A stretch of 64,000 bases of DNA from Caecitellus pseudoparvulus (GCA_965644315.1 CBFFRQ010000045.1:1-64000), one strand, 5' to 3'; positions 34,670 through 45,316 are shown, counted from the stretch's first letter. The notes: generated by a model from the sequence alone, not told the origin. Made by a program: numbers and translations.

Positions 34670-35641
34670 ATGGCTGATGGCAGCGACAGTCAGTCAGTGT
34701 TGGTGCAATGGAAGGCTGCATGCGACGGTGAACAAGCTGATGTGCTGTTAAGCGTGCTGCAGGAGTGTGGTGGTGGTGCTGATGCGGGTCTGGAAGGACT
34801 GTCAAGGGAAGATACGACCGCTGGCTTCATGGTTGCTTGTAAAACGGGACACATTGGACTGCTGCGTGAGCTGCTGGCGCTGGCAGGGGATCTTGCAGTG
34901 GATGTGCACGAGGGTCCGGAGGACTGTCCTGAGGCAGGGTTTCGGTTCGCTTGCCAGAATGGACACGTGGATGTGGTGCGCGAGCTGTTGTCATTGACGG
35001 GTGATCGAGCCGTGGATGTGCACGCAGGGCTTGGGGGCGATCCTGAGTATGGCTTCCGACTTGCCTGTGTGAATGGACATGTGGACGTGGTGCGCGAGCT
35101 GCTCAAGCTGGGCGATGAACGGGAAGTGGACGTGCATGCTCCCTTCTGGGGCGAACCTGAGGCTGGCTTCCTCGGTGCCTGCGAGAAGGGGCACGTGGAT
35201 GTTCTGCGAGAGCTGCTGGCGTTGAGCGGGCATCGAGAAGTTAATGTGCATGTAGGGTCTGGTGGCACGCCAGAGGCTGGCTTCCTGGCTGCCTGTCAGT
35301 TTGGACACACTGATGTGGTTCGAGAGCTGTTGGCCCTGAGCGGGCACCGTGAAGTAGACGTCCACGTACAAGACTGGGGCGTTCCAGAAATTTGCTTTCG
35401 ACGAGCCTTTCAGAATGGGCATGCAGGTGTGCTGCGTGAGCTGCTGGGCCTCACTGGCCATCGAGCCACCCCCATGCAGACACGCCTTGAGGTAGGGGAA
35501 GCAGTTGTGCAACCTGCCAAGGATGCTGTGTGGCACGGCACCAGCACAAGACAAGGCAGACGCACGATGCTGCTGCTGCGGACTTCTCGAACGGCCAAGC
35601 TGCTCGGTCTGCTTTCTGTGCACTCCTCGGGCCGCCAATAG
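34670..35641 (+). CDS. Ankyrin-like repeat protein, copy B
   Basis: Intronless, 323 residues; same N-terminal MADGSDSQSVLVQWKAAC, about six ankyrin-like units (for example EAGFRFACQNGHVDVVRELL) and the family C-terminal tail ending DAVWHGTSTRQGR. The last residues (LLGLLSVHSSGRQ) run past the usual family stop, apparently by loss of the ancestral stop position. Diverged from copy A throughout, so not a very recent duplicate. Confidence 0.85.
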   Translation: MADGSDSQSVLVQWKAACDGEQADVLLSVLQECGGGADAGLEGLSREDTTAGFMVACKTGHIGLLRELLALAGDLAVDVHEGPEDCPEAGFRFACQNGHVDVVRELLSLTGDRAVDVHAGLGGDPEYGFRLACVNGHVDVVRELLKLGDEREVDVHAPFWGEPEAGFLGACEKGHVDVLRELLALSGHREVNVHVGSGGTPEAGFLAACQFGHTDVVRELLALSGHREVDVHVQDWGVPEICFRRAFQNGHAGVLRELLGLTGHRATPMQTRLEVGEAVVQPAKDAVWHGTSTRQGRRTMLLLRTSRTAKLLGLLSVHSSGRQ

Positions 35642-38332
35642 CACTGGATCCCGCAATACACAGCTGATTTCTCAATGCAAGGGCTACCATGGGAGCCATT
35701 GGTGTCCAGGGTATCCGACGTATTATTGCCTCCTCCATGTAGGAAGGTCCATGAATTAGGGTGTGCTTCTTCACCCATGGCCGGATGGGGATTCTCAAAC
35801 CACTCTTCGTGGGAATGCAGTGTAGTTCAGGCTCCGCACCCCTGCGATATGTTCACGTTGGCCAAGACGCTTGTGGCCTTTGCTTGAGTCGGTGGCAATG
35901 AGACAAGAAGTACATACTCTCCGTGCATTGTGGTGAGAGTTGAAAGGCGCTCAAGTTCAATCGACGAACTTGCTCGAGCTTGACTCTGACCCAACTTGCA
36001 TGAAAAGTGGGGGCCAGTAGAAAGAGAAGCTTCGATCAATTGAAACAAGTGAAGAAGAAGCAAAAAGAAGGAAAGGCGACGAAAACGCAGCTGCATGCTC
36101 CCCAATGAAACGTATTCCGTCCGTCTTGAAATATGGCCCTTGTACAAAGGCGCCACAAGGGATGAAAGTTGATGATTGTGTCGAGACAAATGTGGGCTTC
36201 ATGCCAAGAGGAGGAAACCCTTGCATGGAAACGCACTGCAAAAGTGGTGTTGCTTGGACGCGCTGCAGAGGACATACGTCGCGCAAAGTCTCGAAAATCT
36301 GTGCACGGCATGGATCCAAAAATTGTTGCTCACAATGACAGCTGAAAGTATTCCACAGTCCAGCACAGGCTTCAAAGAAGCACCATTCAAGTTCATGCAT
36401 GGCATGATCTTGACATATCGATAAAGTTCTGGTTCAACAAAAGAGGACTGCAAGGTAATTATCCGTGTCTCGAATTTCTCTCATCAAAGCTGTTCCGCAT
36501 GAAAGCCCATTGAGCTACAACATTGCCATGCGCAACTCATCAACAAGAATACAGATGCGACCTCTCGACACAAATGAACGACTCCAATAGACATTTATCT
36601 TGAATGTATGTTCAGGGCAGATCTTCCAAGCAAACTCTGATGAGGCCTTACTCGATTGGTCTTCAAAGTGAGTGTAAGCAGCAATTTCCTTCACCACATT
36701 TTCCCTCTGAAATGACGAGAATCCGCTTGCAGAAGTCATTCTTGTCGTTCCATTCTCCTTCATCCGCAATGCGTACCAGCATAAGTTCTCGTTTATTTAA
36801 ACACTTCAAGCGGTCGTGCTTGATGGAGTGAGATGAAATGTTCATGCGGCACAGTGTAGAACAAAGGAAGAACTGCATCACATTGCAGCAACGCACAAAA
36901 CGTGACTGCTCATGTGCTACCCCACAGCCATCCATAAAGCCTCTTCTGAATCGGATGTGCAAGGAAGAGTGATTTCTTTCACGCAAAGACTTCCTTCCTC
37001 ATTTTCAGAGAATCTGGCTCATGAGAACTCAAGGATCTTCTGCCTCAAGCACCACAAGAATAACTCCATACTTTCATTCCTCAAGCAAGCTGCCTTGCGT
37101 TCCTCTCAGTGTTGCATCTCTATTTACATGAAGAGGTTCCCACATGATTATGCGGGGGAAGGAATTGTCATCGTTTCGGCTCTGGTGCAAAAGTGGCAGG
37201 TGATGGATGGTTTGTACTTCAAAACGTAGTGTAGATTTTTGATCGGTTTTGAGACGAGATTTGTTTCTGCCCATCTTTGCTTGAGAACGAGTCCGAATTC
37301 TTTGCAGCAGGTGCCCAACAAACTGAAGCACTGTCAGGCAGATGTGGACGCTGCTGGCTGCTCGTAGTCAAGTGATGCCGACTTCTTTGATGAAACTTGT
37401 TATCTCTTCGTGTCATCTTCGCAGTCAACGCTCAAAGGTGAACTGGACCGGTTAGGACTATGCGCCGAGTTTCCACTGTTTGACCATTTCCTTGAATTTC
37501 TGTACAAGCTCAAACATAAACGCAAAATCTGCATTGTAATTTCTGAGCAAGCGTTGAAGACAATGGTTTGTTCATCGAGGCATGCACCGTGTTCTTTCAA
37601 GGAGAGGAGTGAGTGTTTTCGCCATCTGATTCCACCATCACAGTATTTGCGCGTTCGATTTCTCATGCACTGGATGGTATCTCGAATGACTTTGCTTTCA
37701 CTTCCGAGGCATAAGATACTGCAGTTGGTTTTATGTCATCAGATCGTGTGACTTGGGTTCTTGTACAAGACTCAGACTTCATACTTGCATTTGAGTCATT
37801 CTGCTTGGGAGAAGACTTGAGGTGTCGAGCGGGTAATGTGATGCAAAGGAGTCAATTAGGCCGTGCCCTTTGCTCTTACATTGCGCAGATCGCGTTTGTA
37901 AAGTTCTGTTAGAAAAGTGCCGTTTTCCTGGGACTTGCAGCCCATGGTTTTCTACGAGCGAGGTTTGCCCGAGGTGCATTCTGGGTGATTGTTGAGCGCA
38001 AAGCGGGCCAAAAGCTTTCCTCACGCCAAGGTCCTGTATTGGCAGAATTGCCACCCTCTTTCGCAGAGGCCACGAGTCCAACTTACCAGTTGAAGACCCA
38101 GCTCAGGCGTGAAGCCATAGCAACAGTGCATTTCTGCAAGAAGGGTCACGCATAGCCGAACTCTGCAAGAGGTGGGGAGAACGGCCTCTCTGGTGAACCC
38201 GCCTTTCCAGTAGAATCAACACTTTGAACGTCATGAGAGAACACACTTGCCCAGTTGTTGGTACCACAGCTGTGTTGCAGGAGGCCAGTGCTTGCGGCAA
38301 CTCCAGGAGTGGACAGGACGTATCCCGGGTGT
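35642..38332. other. Gene-free, lower-GC spacer at the centre of the inverted gene pairs
   Basis: About 2.7 kb at an estimated 45 percent GC (hand count of sample lines) against 60 percent or more around it. All reading frames are under about 150 codons and none resembles a known protein. No terminal repeats, tRNA or array structure is visible. It could be decayed mobile DNA or the asymmetric loop of the inverted duplication. Confidence 0.5.
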
Positions 38333-39344
38333 CTAGGCTGGTCGAGCACCCCATAGCAGCAGCATGGCCTTGCGACCCTGTCGAGTGCCTGTGCCGTGCC
38401 AGACGGCATCTCTGGCTGCCTGCACAGCAACCCCTCCGGCCTCAAGGCGTGCCTGCAGCGGAATGGCTCGATGACCAGTTAGGCCCAGCAGCTCACGCAC
38501 AACATCCAAGTGCCCGTTGCGGCAGGCAAGCCAGAAACCAGCCTCAGGCATGCCCTGGTATGCAGCATGTACGTCAACCTCACGATGCCCGCTCAGCGCC
38601 AAAAGGTCAAGCACAACTGCAACATGACCAAACTGACACGCAAGTCTGAACCCGTGCTCTTGATCTCCCCTACTTGCCGCATGCACGTCAACCTCACGAG
38701 CACCAGTCAAAGCCAGCAGTTCGCGCACGACATCTGCATGCCCTGCCTTGCATGCGAGCCGGAAGCCAGCCTCTGGCTCACCATCGGACCCGGCATGTAC
38801 ATCCACGGCTCGATCACCCGTCAGAGCCAGAAGCTCGCGCACCACACCCAGATGGCCATTCTCACAGGCGAGCTGAAAACCAGCCTCAGAGTCGCTCTCG
38901 AATCCAGCATGCACATCCACGGCTCGATCACCCGTCAGAGCCAGAAGCTCACGCACCACCTCCAGATGGCCACTCTCGCATGCGGCCTGGAAGCCGTACA
39001 CGGGCTCACCCTCAACCCCAACACACACGTCTACCTCACGATCGCCAGTCAAGGCCAGCAGCTCGCGCAGCACACCCACATGCCCATTCTCACAGGCAAG
39101 CTGAAAACCAGCCTCTGGCATGCCCCCACGCGCAGCATGCACATCCACAGCTCGGGCGCCTTTCAGATTCAACAGATCTCGCACCACACCCACATGACCA
39201 TTTGCACAGGCAAGTCGGAAGCCAGCCCCAGGCCCATCCTGATCTCCAGTGTGCGCATCCACCGTCAGCTCCCCCTCCAACGCCAACAGCGCACGTAGCA
39301 GCCCAACATGCCCCGTCTTGCACGCGACCACAAAGCCAGCCGTT

Positions 39345-39508
39345 CTGCTGGACGCTCGAGCGGGTGGTGTGGTGTTTTGAATGCATTGTTGCCAATGCAT
39401 CCTTGCCGGACCGCCCGACACCACGGTGACCCCGCGCTCGGCACCGGCGTGCCGCAGTCGGCGGGGTCCCGTACCCGGTGGCCCCAGGGTGTCAAGGCGT
39501 CCATCCCA
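39345..39508 (-). repeat. Terminal 164-bp split direct repeat (B2)
   Basis: Identical by eye to 39696-39859. It forms the 3' end of the element and abuts the ankyrin-like target at GTT 39342-39344. Confidence 0.92.
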
Positions 39509-39526
39509 AGGAGGGAAGAAGGAAAA

Positions 39527-39692
39527 AAAAGAAAAAGGAAGCGGGCGAAGTCAGGGAGGAAGGTTAGAGGGGGCATCGACGTGAGGGTCTGAGGATGGGA
39601 GGCGAGGTGAAGAGTGCGCCCCAGGCGACACTGCCCCGCCTCCCTCCCTGCAGAACCCCCGCTTGCCACCCCCTGCGGGGGAGGCAACAGCA
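39527..39692 (-). repeat. Internal 166-bp split direct repeat (A2)
   Basis: Identical by eye to the 5' terminal repeat 45151-45316. An 18-bp purine-rich spacer (39509-39526) separates it from the terminal 164-bp repeat. Confidence 0.92.
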
Positions 39693-39701
39693 GTTCTGCT
39701 G
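39688..39701. other. Putative recombinase crossover site at the repeat junction
   Basis: CAGCAGTTCTGCTG: six-base inverted arms (CAGCAG / CTGCTG) around TT, at the exact internal junction between the two repeat types. This is what the element's two ends would form when circularised. The host target reads CCAGCCGTTGTC, sharing CAGC.GTT. Symmetric arms around a short core are typical of tyrosine-recombinase sites. Confidence 0.7.
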
Positions 39702-39859
39702 GACGCTCGAGCGGGTGGTGTGGTGTTTTGAATGCATTGTTGCCAATGCATCCTTGCCGGACCGCCCGACACCACGGTGACCCCGCGCTCGGCACCGGCG
39801 TGCCGCAGTCGGCGGGGTCCCGTACCCGGTGGCCCCAGGGTGTCAAGGCGTCCATCCCA
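39696..39859 (-). repeat. Internal 164-bp split direct repeat (B1)
   Basis: First copy of the 164-bp repeat, directly after the recombinase gene, whose stop codon lies inside it. Confidence 0.92.
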
Positions 39860-41054
39860 CATCATTCACCCTTGCACCCAGCCCCCCTCGGGGGGGCCAC
39901 TGGCCGTGGTTGGCCATCGGTCGGCGCAGGGGAGGGCGATCTTCGCCTCTCCTCTCCTTGGCCGTGCGGTGCCGGACGAAGGGGTGGGGCTCAGGGACCC
40001 GGTCCTCTGAGTACCCCTCCCCCTGTGTTATGCCCCTCGCCCGCGAAGCAGCCTCGCTGCGGCCCGGATCTTGAGTAGGCAGCCTGTTGCCCAGCATGGC
40101 GTCCCGAAGCAGACTGTGTCCTACCCCGGACCGACCCCAGTAGCAGAGGCTAGGAACGTTCGAGGTCGGGGCCCACCCTCCCTGTTGGTGGATGGCCGCC
40201 GCTGGGAGCCCTTGCTGGACCCAGAACCTGTGGCCGCCTGGCCGCAGGCCTCCGAGGCCGACTCCGGTGTGCATCTTCAGCGCTGCGGTTATGTCCGCCC
40301 CGTCCTGGGACGATAGCACCCGACCTTTTCCTCGGGTTGCCTCTGCCCTGAGGTGGTCGAACGCGCGCGCCCACTCTGGGGACCTGGGGACGGACCATTG
40401 CCTGTCCCGGTGGTGATGTGTCTTGTCCCCATGCCTGCCCGTCACCACCCATACGCCGTCACGTCTTGTAAAGGTGAGGTCGGCCCATTCCAGGTGCAGC
40501 AGCTCGCCAGCGCGCATCATGGCCCAGAACCCAATCAGCAGGCAGGCTTGTAGCTTTGGGCGTCCGCCCAGAGCGTCCACCGTTTTACGAAGCTTGCTCA
40601 TAGGCACGTGTTCACGGTGCTGCACAGGCGGGCTCGGTTTCATCCGGGCCAGCGCCTTCGTAAGCTTGGTGAGCGTCATGCCCACTCTGCTCAGGTTCTC
40701 GACTGGGATGCACCATGAGTTCGCGGCGGCCAGCAGGGCCTTGAGCTTGCCGCCGGCCGACCGTGACGAGCAGGCTCCCGTCGTCACTTGGTGTCGGGCC
40801 CACTCGATAACCTTGCTCGCCCGCAACGGGCCCGGCGCCCTCGGTCCTCTATGTTCCCCGCGTGTACAGAAGCGCAGGAAGGACGCTAGGAGCCTGGCGT
40901 ACTTCTGTTGCGTCCGTGGTGCTAAGCTGTGCCGAATACAGCTTCCGACGCCATTTAGCGGGATGGCCCGAACGAGCCGCGCTAGTTGCTCTTCCTTGAC
41001 GACGATCCACCCTGCGTGAGGAGGAGGGCTGCCTGTTCGGCTGTCGTGACGCAG
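39843..41054 (-). CDS. Tyrosine recombinase of the retrotransposon
   Basis: Integrates the circular cDNA. The frame is open from 41054, overlapping the end of the RT gene by 73 nt in another frame, with no ATG before the first domain, so it may be expressed by frameshift or from an internal start. The core-binding domain is seen in LAPRTQQKYARLLASFLRFC (about 40900). The catalytic domain has the first Arg in MMRAGELLHLEWADL, the second box GLRPGGHRFW and a candidate Tyr in SLCYWG; LRPGG at box II is typical of DIRS-order recombinases. The C-terminal tail is basic. No internal stop is present. Confidence 0.85.
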   Translation of the reverse strand: MRHDSRTGSPPPHAGWIVVKEEQLARLVRAIPLNGVGSCIRHSLAPRTQQKYARLLASFLRFCTRGEHRGPRAPGPLRASKVIEWARHQVTTGACSSRSAGGKLKALLAAANSWCIPVENLSRVGMTLTKLTKALARMKPSPPVQHREHVPMSKLRKTVDALGGRPKLQACLLIGFWAMMRAGELLHLEWADLTFTRRDGVWVVTGRHGDKTHHHRDRQWSVPRSPEWARAFDHLRAEATRGKGRVLSSQDGADITAALKMHTGVGLGGLRPGGHRFWVQQGLPAAAIHQQGGWAPTSNVPSLCYWGRSGVGHSLLRDAMLGNRLPTQDPGRSEAASRARGITQGEGYSEDRVPEPHPFVRHRTAKERRGEDRPPLRRPMANHGQWPPRGGLGARVNDVGWTP

Positions 41055-43123
41055 TCAACGAGGTCGCCTGGGCCGCTCGCGCGCGCGTCTGGGTTAAGGA
41101 CGACCCACTCAGTGGTTTGGTCGGTCGGCGATGTCTCTGCTTCCAGATTCAGGTCTACCATAGCGGCGGGAGGGGATCCCAGCCCGGAGGGATCCACGGT
41201 CTCCGGGTGAGAGAGGCGGTCCGCCTGCCAATTCAACCACCGCCTCTCCCACCGAGCGACGAGGCGAATCCGCAGGCGCCTCTGCGCTAGGGCGAGGCAA
41301 CGACAAAACTCAGTCATCGTTTCCGAACGGAGACTATAGCCGCGCTGGTGGATGGCCGCCGCGGCCCGTGAATCCACCACTGACTCCAGAAGAACCGGTG
41401 TACCGGGGCGCAGGCGATCCCGCACCATGCCGGCCGCCACGACCTGCCAGAACAGAGCCGCTACCTCCCAGGTCGTGGAGAGGCCGGAGGTACGCAGCGT
41501 TCCCGGAGCGGAGCCGGCGACGCGCCGCGTCCAGGCCCAAGCCGTGGCCCTGGTGCCACCGGCCGAGCGGTGCACGGTAAGAAACCCTCCCATGCCCCCG
41601 TCGCCTGCCGCGTCTGTCGCTCCGAACAGGGTAAGGCGGGAGTCGGTCGCGATAGGGACGGCGTCCCGAAGCAGGCGCGGGGCGTGGGGGAACTGCAGTT
41701 GTTGTGCGAACCATTCGAGGGCCGCCAGGGCCGAGCGGGGGATGTTCAGGGGTCGTGACCAGCTCGTAAAGCGAAAGGCCGGCTCCCCCATAGCACGGTA
41801 GAGGGGGGCGAGCCGCGCCCGACCCTCTGTCATCAGTTCCGCGGGGCGACGAAGCTGCGAGGTGAGGGCTGCGAAAGCGCGCTTCCGGAGCCCCCGAGTG
41901 TCGCTGTGCAGGCGCTCGACCACCAGCTCCAGTGCCACTGCGAGGAAGACTCGCTTGTGTTCCGGGAACCGGACCGCGACCCCCGCGGGCTGCGCCGAGA
42001 GGTGAAAGCCCAAGTAGTCAACCTCAGACGCCGGCCCCTGTAGCTTGGGCGCGCTTAGCCCCAGCCCCAGCAGGTGGAAACAATCCTTTACACCCTGCAG
42101 CACCTCGGCAGCCCGGTCTCGTGGGCTCGCCACCAGCAGGTCATCCATGTAGACCATGACCGCCGCCGAAGGGAAACGGGCCCGCAGAGTCTGTGCCAGC
42201 AGACCGGAGACCAAGCAGAAGACGAAGGGAGCCGCGGCCCACCCGAACGGGACGCGGCGCAACTCAAGAGGAGAAGTCCCGTCCCCGACCATGGTAAAGC
42301 GCCAGGCCGCGCGGGGGGCCACTGGGATGGTGGTGAACCCGTCCTTCACGTCTGCCACGATAAGCTGTTTGCCGCCCCCGACGCTGCACAACCACTCGGC
42401 CAGCGTCGGGTACACAAAGGGGATGCTGGCGGTGACGGCATTGACCGCAGCCAGGTCGAACACGACCCGGTCCTTCCGGGCGCATAGCGAGGAGGGCGGC
42501 TGAGCAGACTTGGCCCCGGTGACGAAGTCGACTGCCTCGCGGGGACACGACTCAGCCCAACGCCTCAGGCGGTCGGGGCAGTCGGGCTCCGGGTTGAGGG
42601 ACCACTTGGAGACCACGAACGCGGAAGCTACTGGAACCCCTTGGCGTCTCCTGGCGCGCATGTCCGCCGCGTCGAGAGGGACCGCCACCTCATCGCGCAA
42701 CAACTGGGCGAAGCGATCCGCCAACGCCCGACGCTCCCGAGCCAGCACGCTGTAGGGCCTCTCCACTGAAAGCCGCCGGGGGGGGGGTGCTACCATGAGG
42801 TCTCCGGGATCCACGCCCTCCGTGGACACCCAGACGATGACCCGGGCGGCCGGGCATCGCTGCAGCTGGGCTGCTACCCGGGAATCCCGCCCGCACACAG
42901 GGCACAACGTGCAGTGCGCCTGCCAGCACCCGACCGGGTCCAGAAGGCCGACCCGCCGTGGACGCGCTGCTGCCGCCAGCAGCTGTTCGAAAAGCCGCTG
43001 CGGGCGGAGCGAGGTCCCCCGTCCACAGGCCCGTATGACAGCCTCTAAGACGAAGGCCATCGCCAGGTGGTTGTCTGCCCGGGGGGCTGCGCTCTTCCAG
43101 AGATCGGGAGGGGTCTCCGGCAC
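40982..43123 (-). CDS. Reverse transcriptase-RNase H of the retrotransposon
   Basis: 713 residues. The reverse transcriptase shows the finger motif RVVFDLAAVN, the first catalytic Asp in VADVKDGFTTIPV, the block LRRVPFGWAAAPFVF and the active site YMDDLLV. RNase H follows with its first Asp in FGATDAAGDGGMGGFL, a Glu in TWEVAALF and a late Asp in NWQADRLSH. The N-terminal 100 residues contain a Cys cluster (CWQAHCTLCPVCGRD) that may bind zinc. No protease or DDE integrase domain is present, consistent with the tyrosine-recombinase class. The frame is intact. Confidence 0.92.
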   Translation of the reverse strand: MPETPPDLWKSAAPRADNHLAMAFVLEAVIRACGRGTSLRPQRLFEQLLAAAARPRRVGLLDPVGCWQAHCTLCPVCGRDSRVAAQLQRCPAARVIVWVSTEGVDPGDLMVAPPPRRLSVERPYSVLARERRALADRFAQLLRDEVAVPLDAADMRARRRQGVPVASAFVVSKWSLNPEPDCPDRLRRWAESCPREAVDFVTGAKSAQPPSSLCARKDRVVFDLAAVNAVTASIPFVYPTLAEWLCSVGGGKQLIVADVKDGFTTIPVAPRAAWRFTMVGDGTSPLELRRVPFGWAAAPFVFCLVSGLLAQTLRARFPSAAVMVYMDDLLVASPRDRAAEVLQGVKDCFHLLGLGLSAPKLQGPASEVDYLGFHLSAQPAGVAVRFPEHKRVFLAVALELVVERLHSDTRGLRKRAFAALTSQLRRPAELMTEGRARLAPLYRAMGEPAFRFTSWSRPLNIPRSALAALEWFAQQLQFPHAPRLLRDAVPIATDSRLTLFGATDAAGDGGMGGFLTVHRSAGGTRATAWAWTRRVAGSAPGTLRTSGLSTTWEVAALFWQVVAAGMVRDRLRPGTPVLLESVVDSRAAAAIHQRGYSLRSETMTEFCRCLALAQRRLRIRLVARWERRWLNWQADRLSHPETVDPSGLGSPPAAMVDLNLEAETSPTDQTTEWVVLNPDARASGPGDLVDCVTTAEQAALLLTQGGSSSRKSN

Positions 43124-43159
43124 TGGCCAGCGGCAACGAACCCCCCGGGCGGCGAGTTC

Positions 43160-45147
43160 CTATGCGCGGACACGTTCGAGGAGAAGGCCGAGCTTAGGTT
43201 CGCGCTTCGCGTACTCTCGCGCGAACTCACCGCCTTTGCTCCGCATCTTGGCACGGACGCGTCGGAGGAGAATAGTGAGGGCCTCCTCCTGGCCGCTGGC
43301 CTCCCCACCCCGCACGAGGGCCTGAACCTTCTCGCGTAGGCCTGGACAATCCTCGAGCGCATGTGTAGCGCACCTGGAAGAACAAGCCGTGCACCAAACG
43401 AAAGTGCGCGGGTCGTCGGCACCGAGTGGGGACCCCCTTCCCGGGCCGGCCACGTCGGCCGAGCCTCGGGGGGGCCGGCGCCCGCCCCTGGTGCCCTCGG
43501 CCGGTTGTGCCTCGGACCGGCGAGGGCGGGGAGACGGTGGCGGGGGTGCCGAGTGTGCCGCCGCCCCTTCCACCGCTATTTGGTGCAGCAGAGCAGAACG
43601 AGAGCTGGGGGCGACGGGGAGAAGGAGCGCTGACTCTGTCCTGATGGAGTCGGCCCACATCGCCGCCAAGCGCGCATCCGAGTCGGGGATCCGCGAGGCG
43701 CGCTTGCTACCCGCCATCGCCACCAGGCCCTCCAATGCGATGGAGATCCAAACAATGAGCGAAAGCATCCTTCTCCAACCTCGCGTGTCCGCGAACATGA
43801 GACTGTCCGGGAGCAGCCAGACTGTGTCGAGCCATGCCCGGAGCATGTCCGCGGTGGTGCGACAGTCCAGAATCCTCCCCAGCAAGGACGCTAAGACGGA
43901 CCGGCCCTTATAGCTGCCCATCATGACGCAGCGCAGCAGGGCGCCGCGTTCACAGCCGGCCCGCAGCACTTCTGTGTCCAGGACGACACGGACGCCACCG
44001 TCCTCCCCCGCCACGAAGTCCGTGACCAGCATGAGCCCTTCGTCCATCGAAATCCCAGACGCGTCCAGGTCCGTCCCGTGTAAGGGGCGCTGTACCCAGT
44101 CTGGAAGCGTAGACAACGCGCGAGCGGGGGGGGCGGGCAGACCTGCGCATAAGAACGCACCGGTATCCATCGGGCCCGACGGCTTGGTCGGGCCGGTCCT
44201 GCAGAAGTCCAACATGCAAGCAGCTATTGGAGCGATTACCGACGCGCCCTGACGCTCCGGGAACACCCGACCCAATGCGGCGAGGAGCTGGCGCAACTCG
44301 TTGTCGTCGTCTCCGGGGTACGCGGCGACCCAGCGCCATGCGCCTAGCCTGAGCAAGACCGAATCCTGAGGGACGTCGGGAAAAGTACTCGCAATGCTGA
44401 GCGCTTCCGCCCCATCCGGCAGACCACCCGCGCCTGCCAGGGGCGGTGGCGCGACTTGGGGCGTGTCTGAGGATGCAGTGCCCCCTCCTCGACACCGGCA
44501 GCCTCCGCGGTCGGCACGGAGGCCGGTTTCTCAACTTGCACATTGGCCGGTGTGCCAGCTGACTCCCAGCCCCGCCAACCTTCCTCCCCCTCGTTCCAAG
44601 GAAAGAAGGCCGGACGTTTTGCCGCTGGTTCATCCAACCAGCCGCTATCCTTGCAGTGCTGTTCCAGGTCCTCCACAGTTACCTCCGGGGGCAGCTGGCA
44701 CGCCGTCTTCCAGGCGGCCAGCTTCTCGGGGGACCAGGTTCGCCAGCCCCGCTGGGGGTCACAAGCGAACCTGGCACAGGTCCGGACGGCCTGAGCGCGG
44801 TCCACGCCCTCCGGCAAGGTCTCGGGAGGAACCAGGAACAATGCAAGCGCCTCTTCAGGCGAGTGCGGCAGGGGGGCGGCCGAAGGCGCCGGAGCCGGCG
44901 CGCTAGCGCGCCGGCGGCTAGCCGCCCGCTCCACCGCCTCCATGAACCGCTCCTTCCCGTCCTCCCCCCCCAGGCGCCGCAGCCGATAGTGCTTCCCTAC
45001 GGAACGCACATCGGCAAGGAGCGCCGAGGTCTGGACCCAGGTCCGTATGACCTCGACCTCGTACGACGCCACCAGGCCTTTCAGGGACGAGAACCGGAGA
45101 AGGTCCTCGACCCTAGCCAGGGGGGGTAGCGGGGCAGGGGCGGCCAT
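43160..45147 (-). pseudogene. Gag-like gene of the retrotransposon, with one frame change
   Basis: Starts at ATG 45147, four bases after the 5' repeat. Frame 1 is good protein to about 44485, then becomes Arg/Ser-rich nonsense ending at 44344. A different frame (about 44485 to 43160) gives the sensible continuation. The change coincides with a run of five G on the sense strand (44481-44485), so either one base was lost or the protein needs a frameshift. The C-terminal part has a C-X2-C-X6-H-X4-C cluster (CTACSSRCATHALEDC, near 43360), like a gag zinc knuckle. The remainder has no recognisable domain. About 660 residues if read as one. Confidence 0.7.
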
Positions 45148-45150
45148 GGC

Positions 45151-45316
45151 AAAAGAAAAAGGAAGCGGGCGAAGTCAGGGAGGAAGGTTAGAGGGGGCAT
45201 CGACGTGAGGGTCTGAGGATGGGAGGCGAGGTGAAGAGTGCGCCCCAGGCGACACTGCCCCGCCTCCCTCCCTGCAGAACCCCCGCTTGCCACCCCCTGC
45301 GGGGGAGGCAACAGCA
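45151..45316 (-). repeat. 5' terminal 166-bp split direct repeat (A1)
   Basis: Left end of the element in sense orientation; identical by eye to 39527-39692. It abuts the host at GTT 45317-45319. Confidence 0.92.

Larger units (their letters stand above)
39345..45316 (-). mobile_element. Ngaro-like tyrosine-recombinase retrotransposon with split direct repeats
   Basis: Complete 5972-bp element, sense on the minus strand. Order along the sense strand: 166-bp repeat (45316-45151), gag-like gene, reverse transcriptase/RNase H, tyrosine recombinase, 164-bp repeat (39859-39696), GTT, the 166-bp repeat again (39692-39527), 18 bp, the 164-bp repeat again (39508-39345). This is the A1-ORFs-B1-A2-B2 split-direct-repeat plan of Ngaro/DIRS-order elements, which integrate with a tyrosine recombinase rather than a DDE integrase. 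Both repeat pairs look identical, so insertion is recent. It has no target-site duplication beyond a shared GTT. Confidence 0.92.

Noticed and set aside
38510-39298. Plus-strand frame of 262 codons
   Set aside because: Antisense to ankyrin-like copy C. The repeat period (multiple of three) keeps the antisense frame open, as also at 32909-33937 and 46135-47007.
39265-39855. Frame running across the retrotransposon 3' repeats
   Set aside because: It contains the same peptide twice because it reads both copies of the 164-bp repeat; not a gene.
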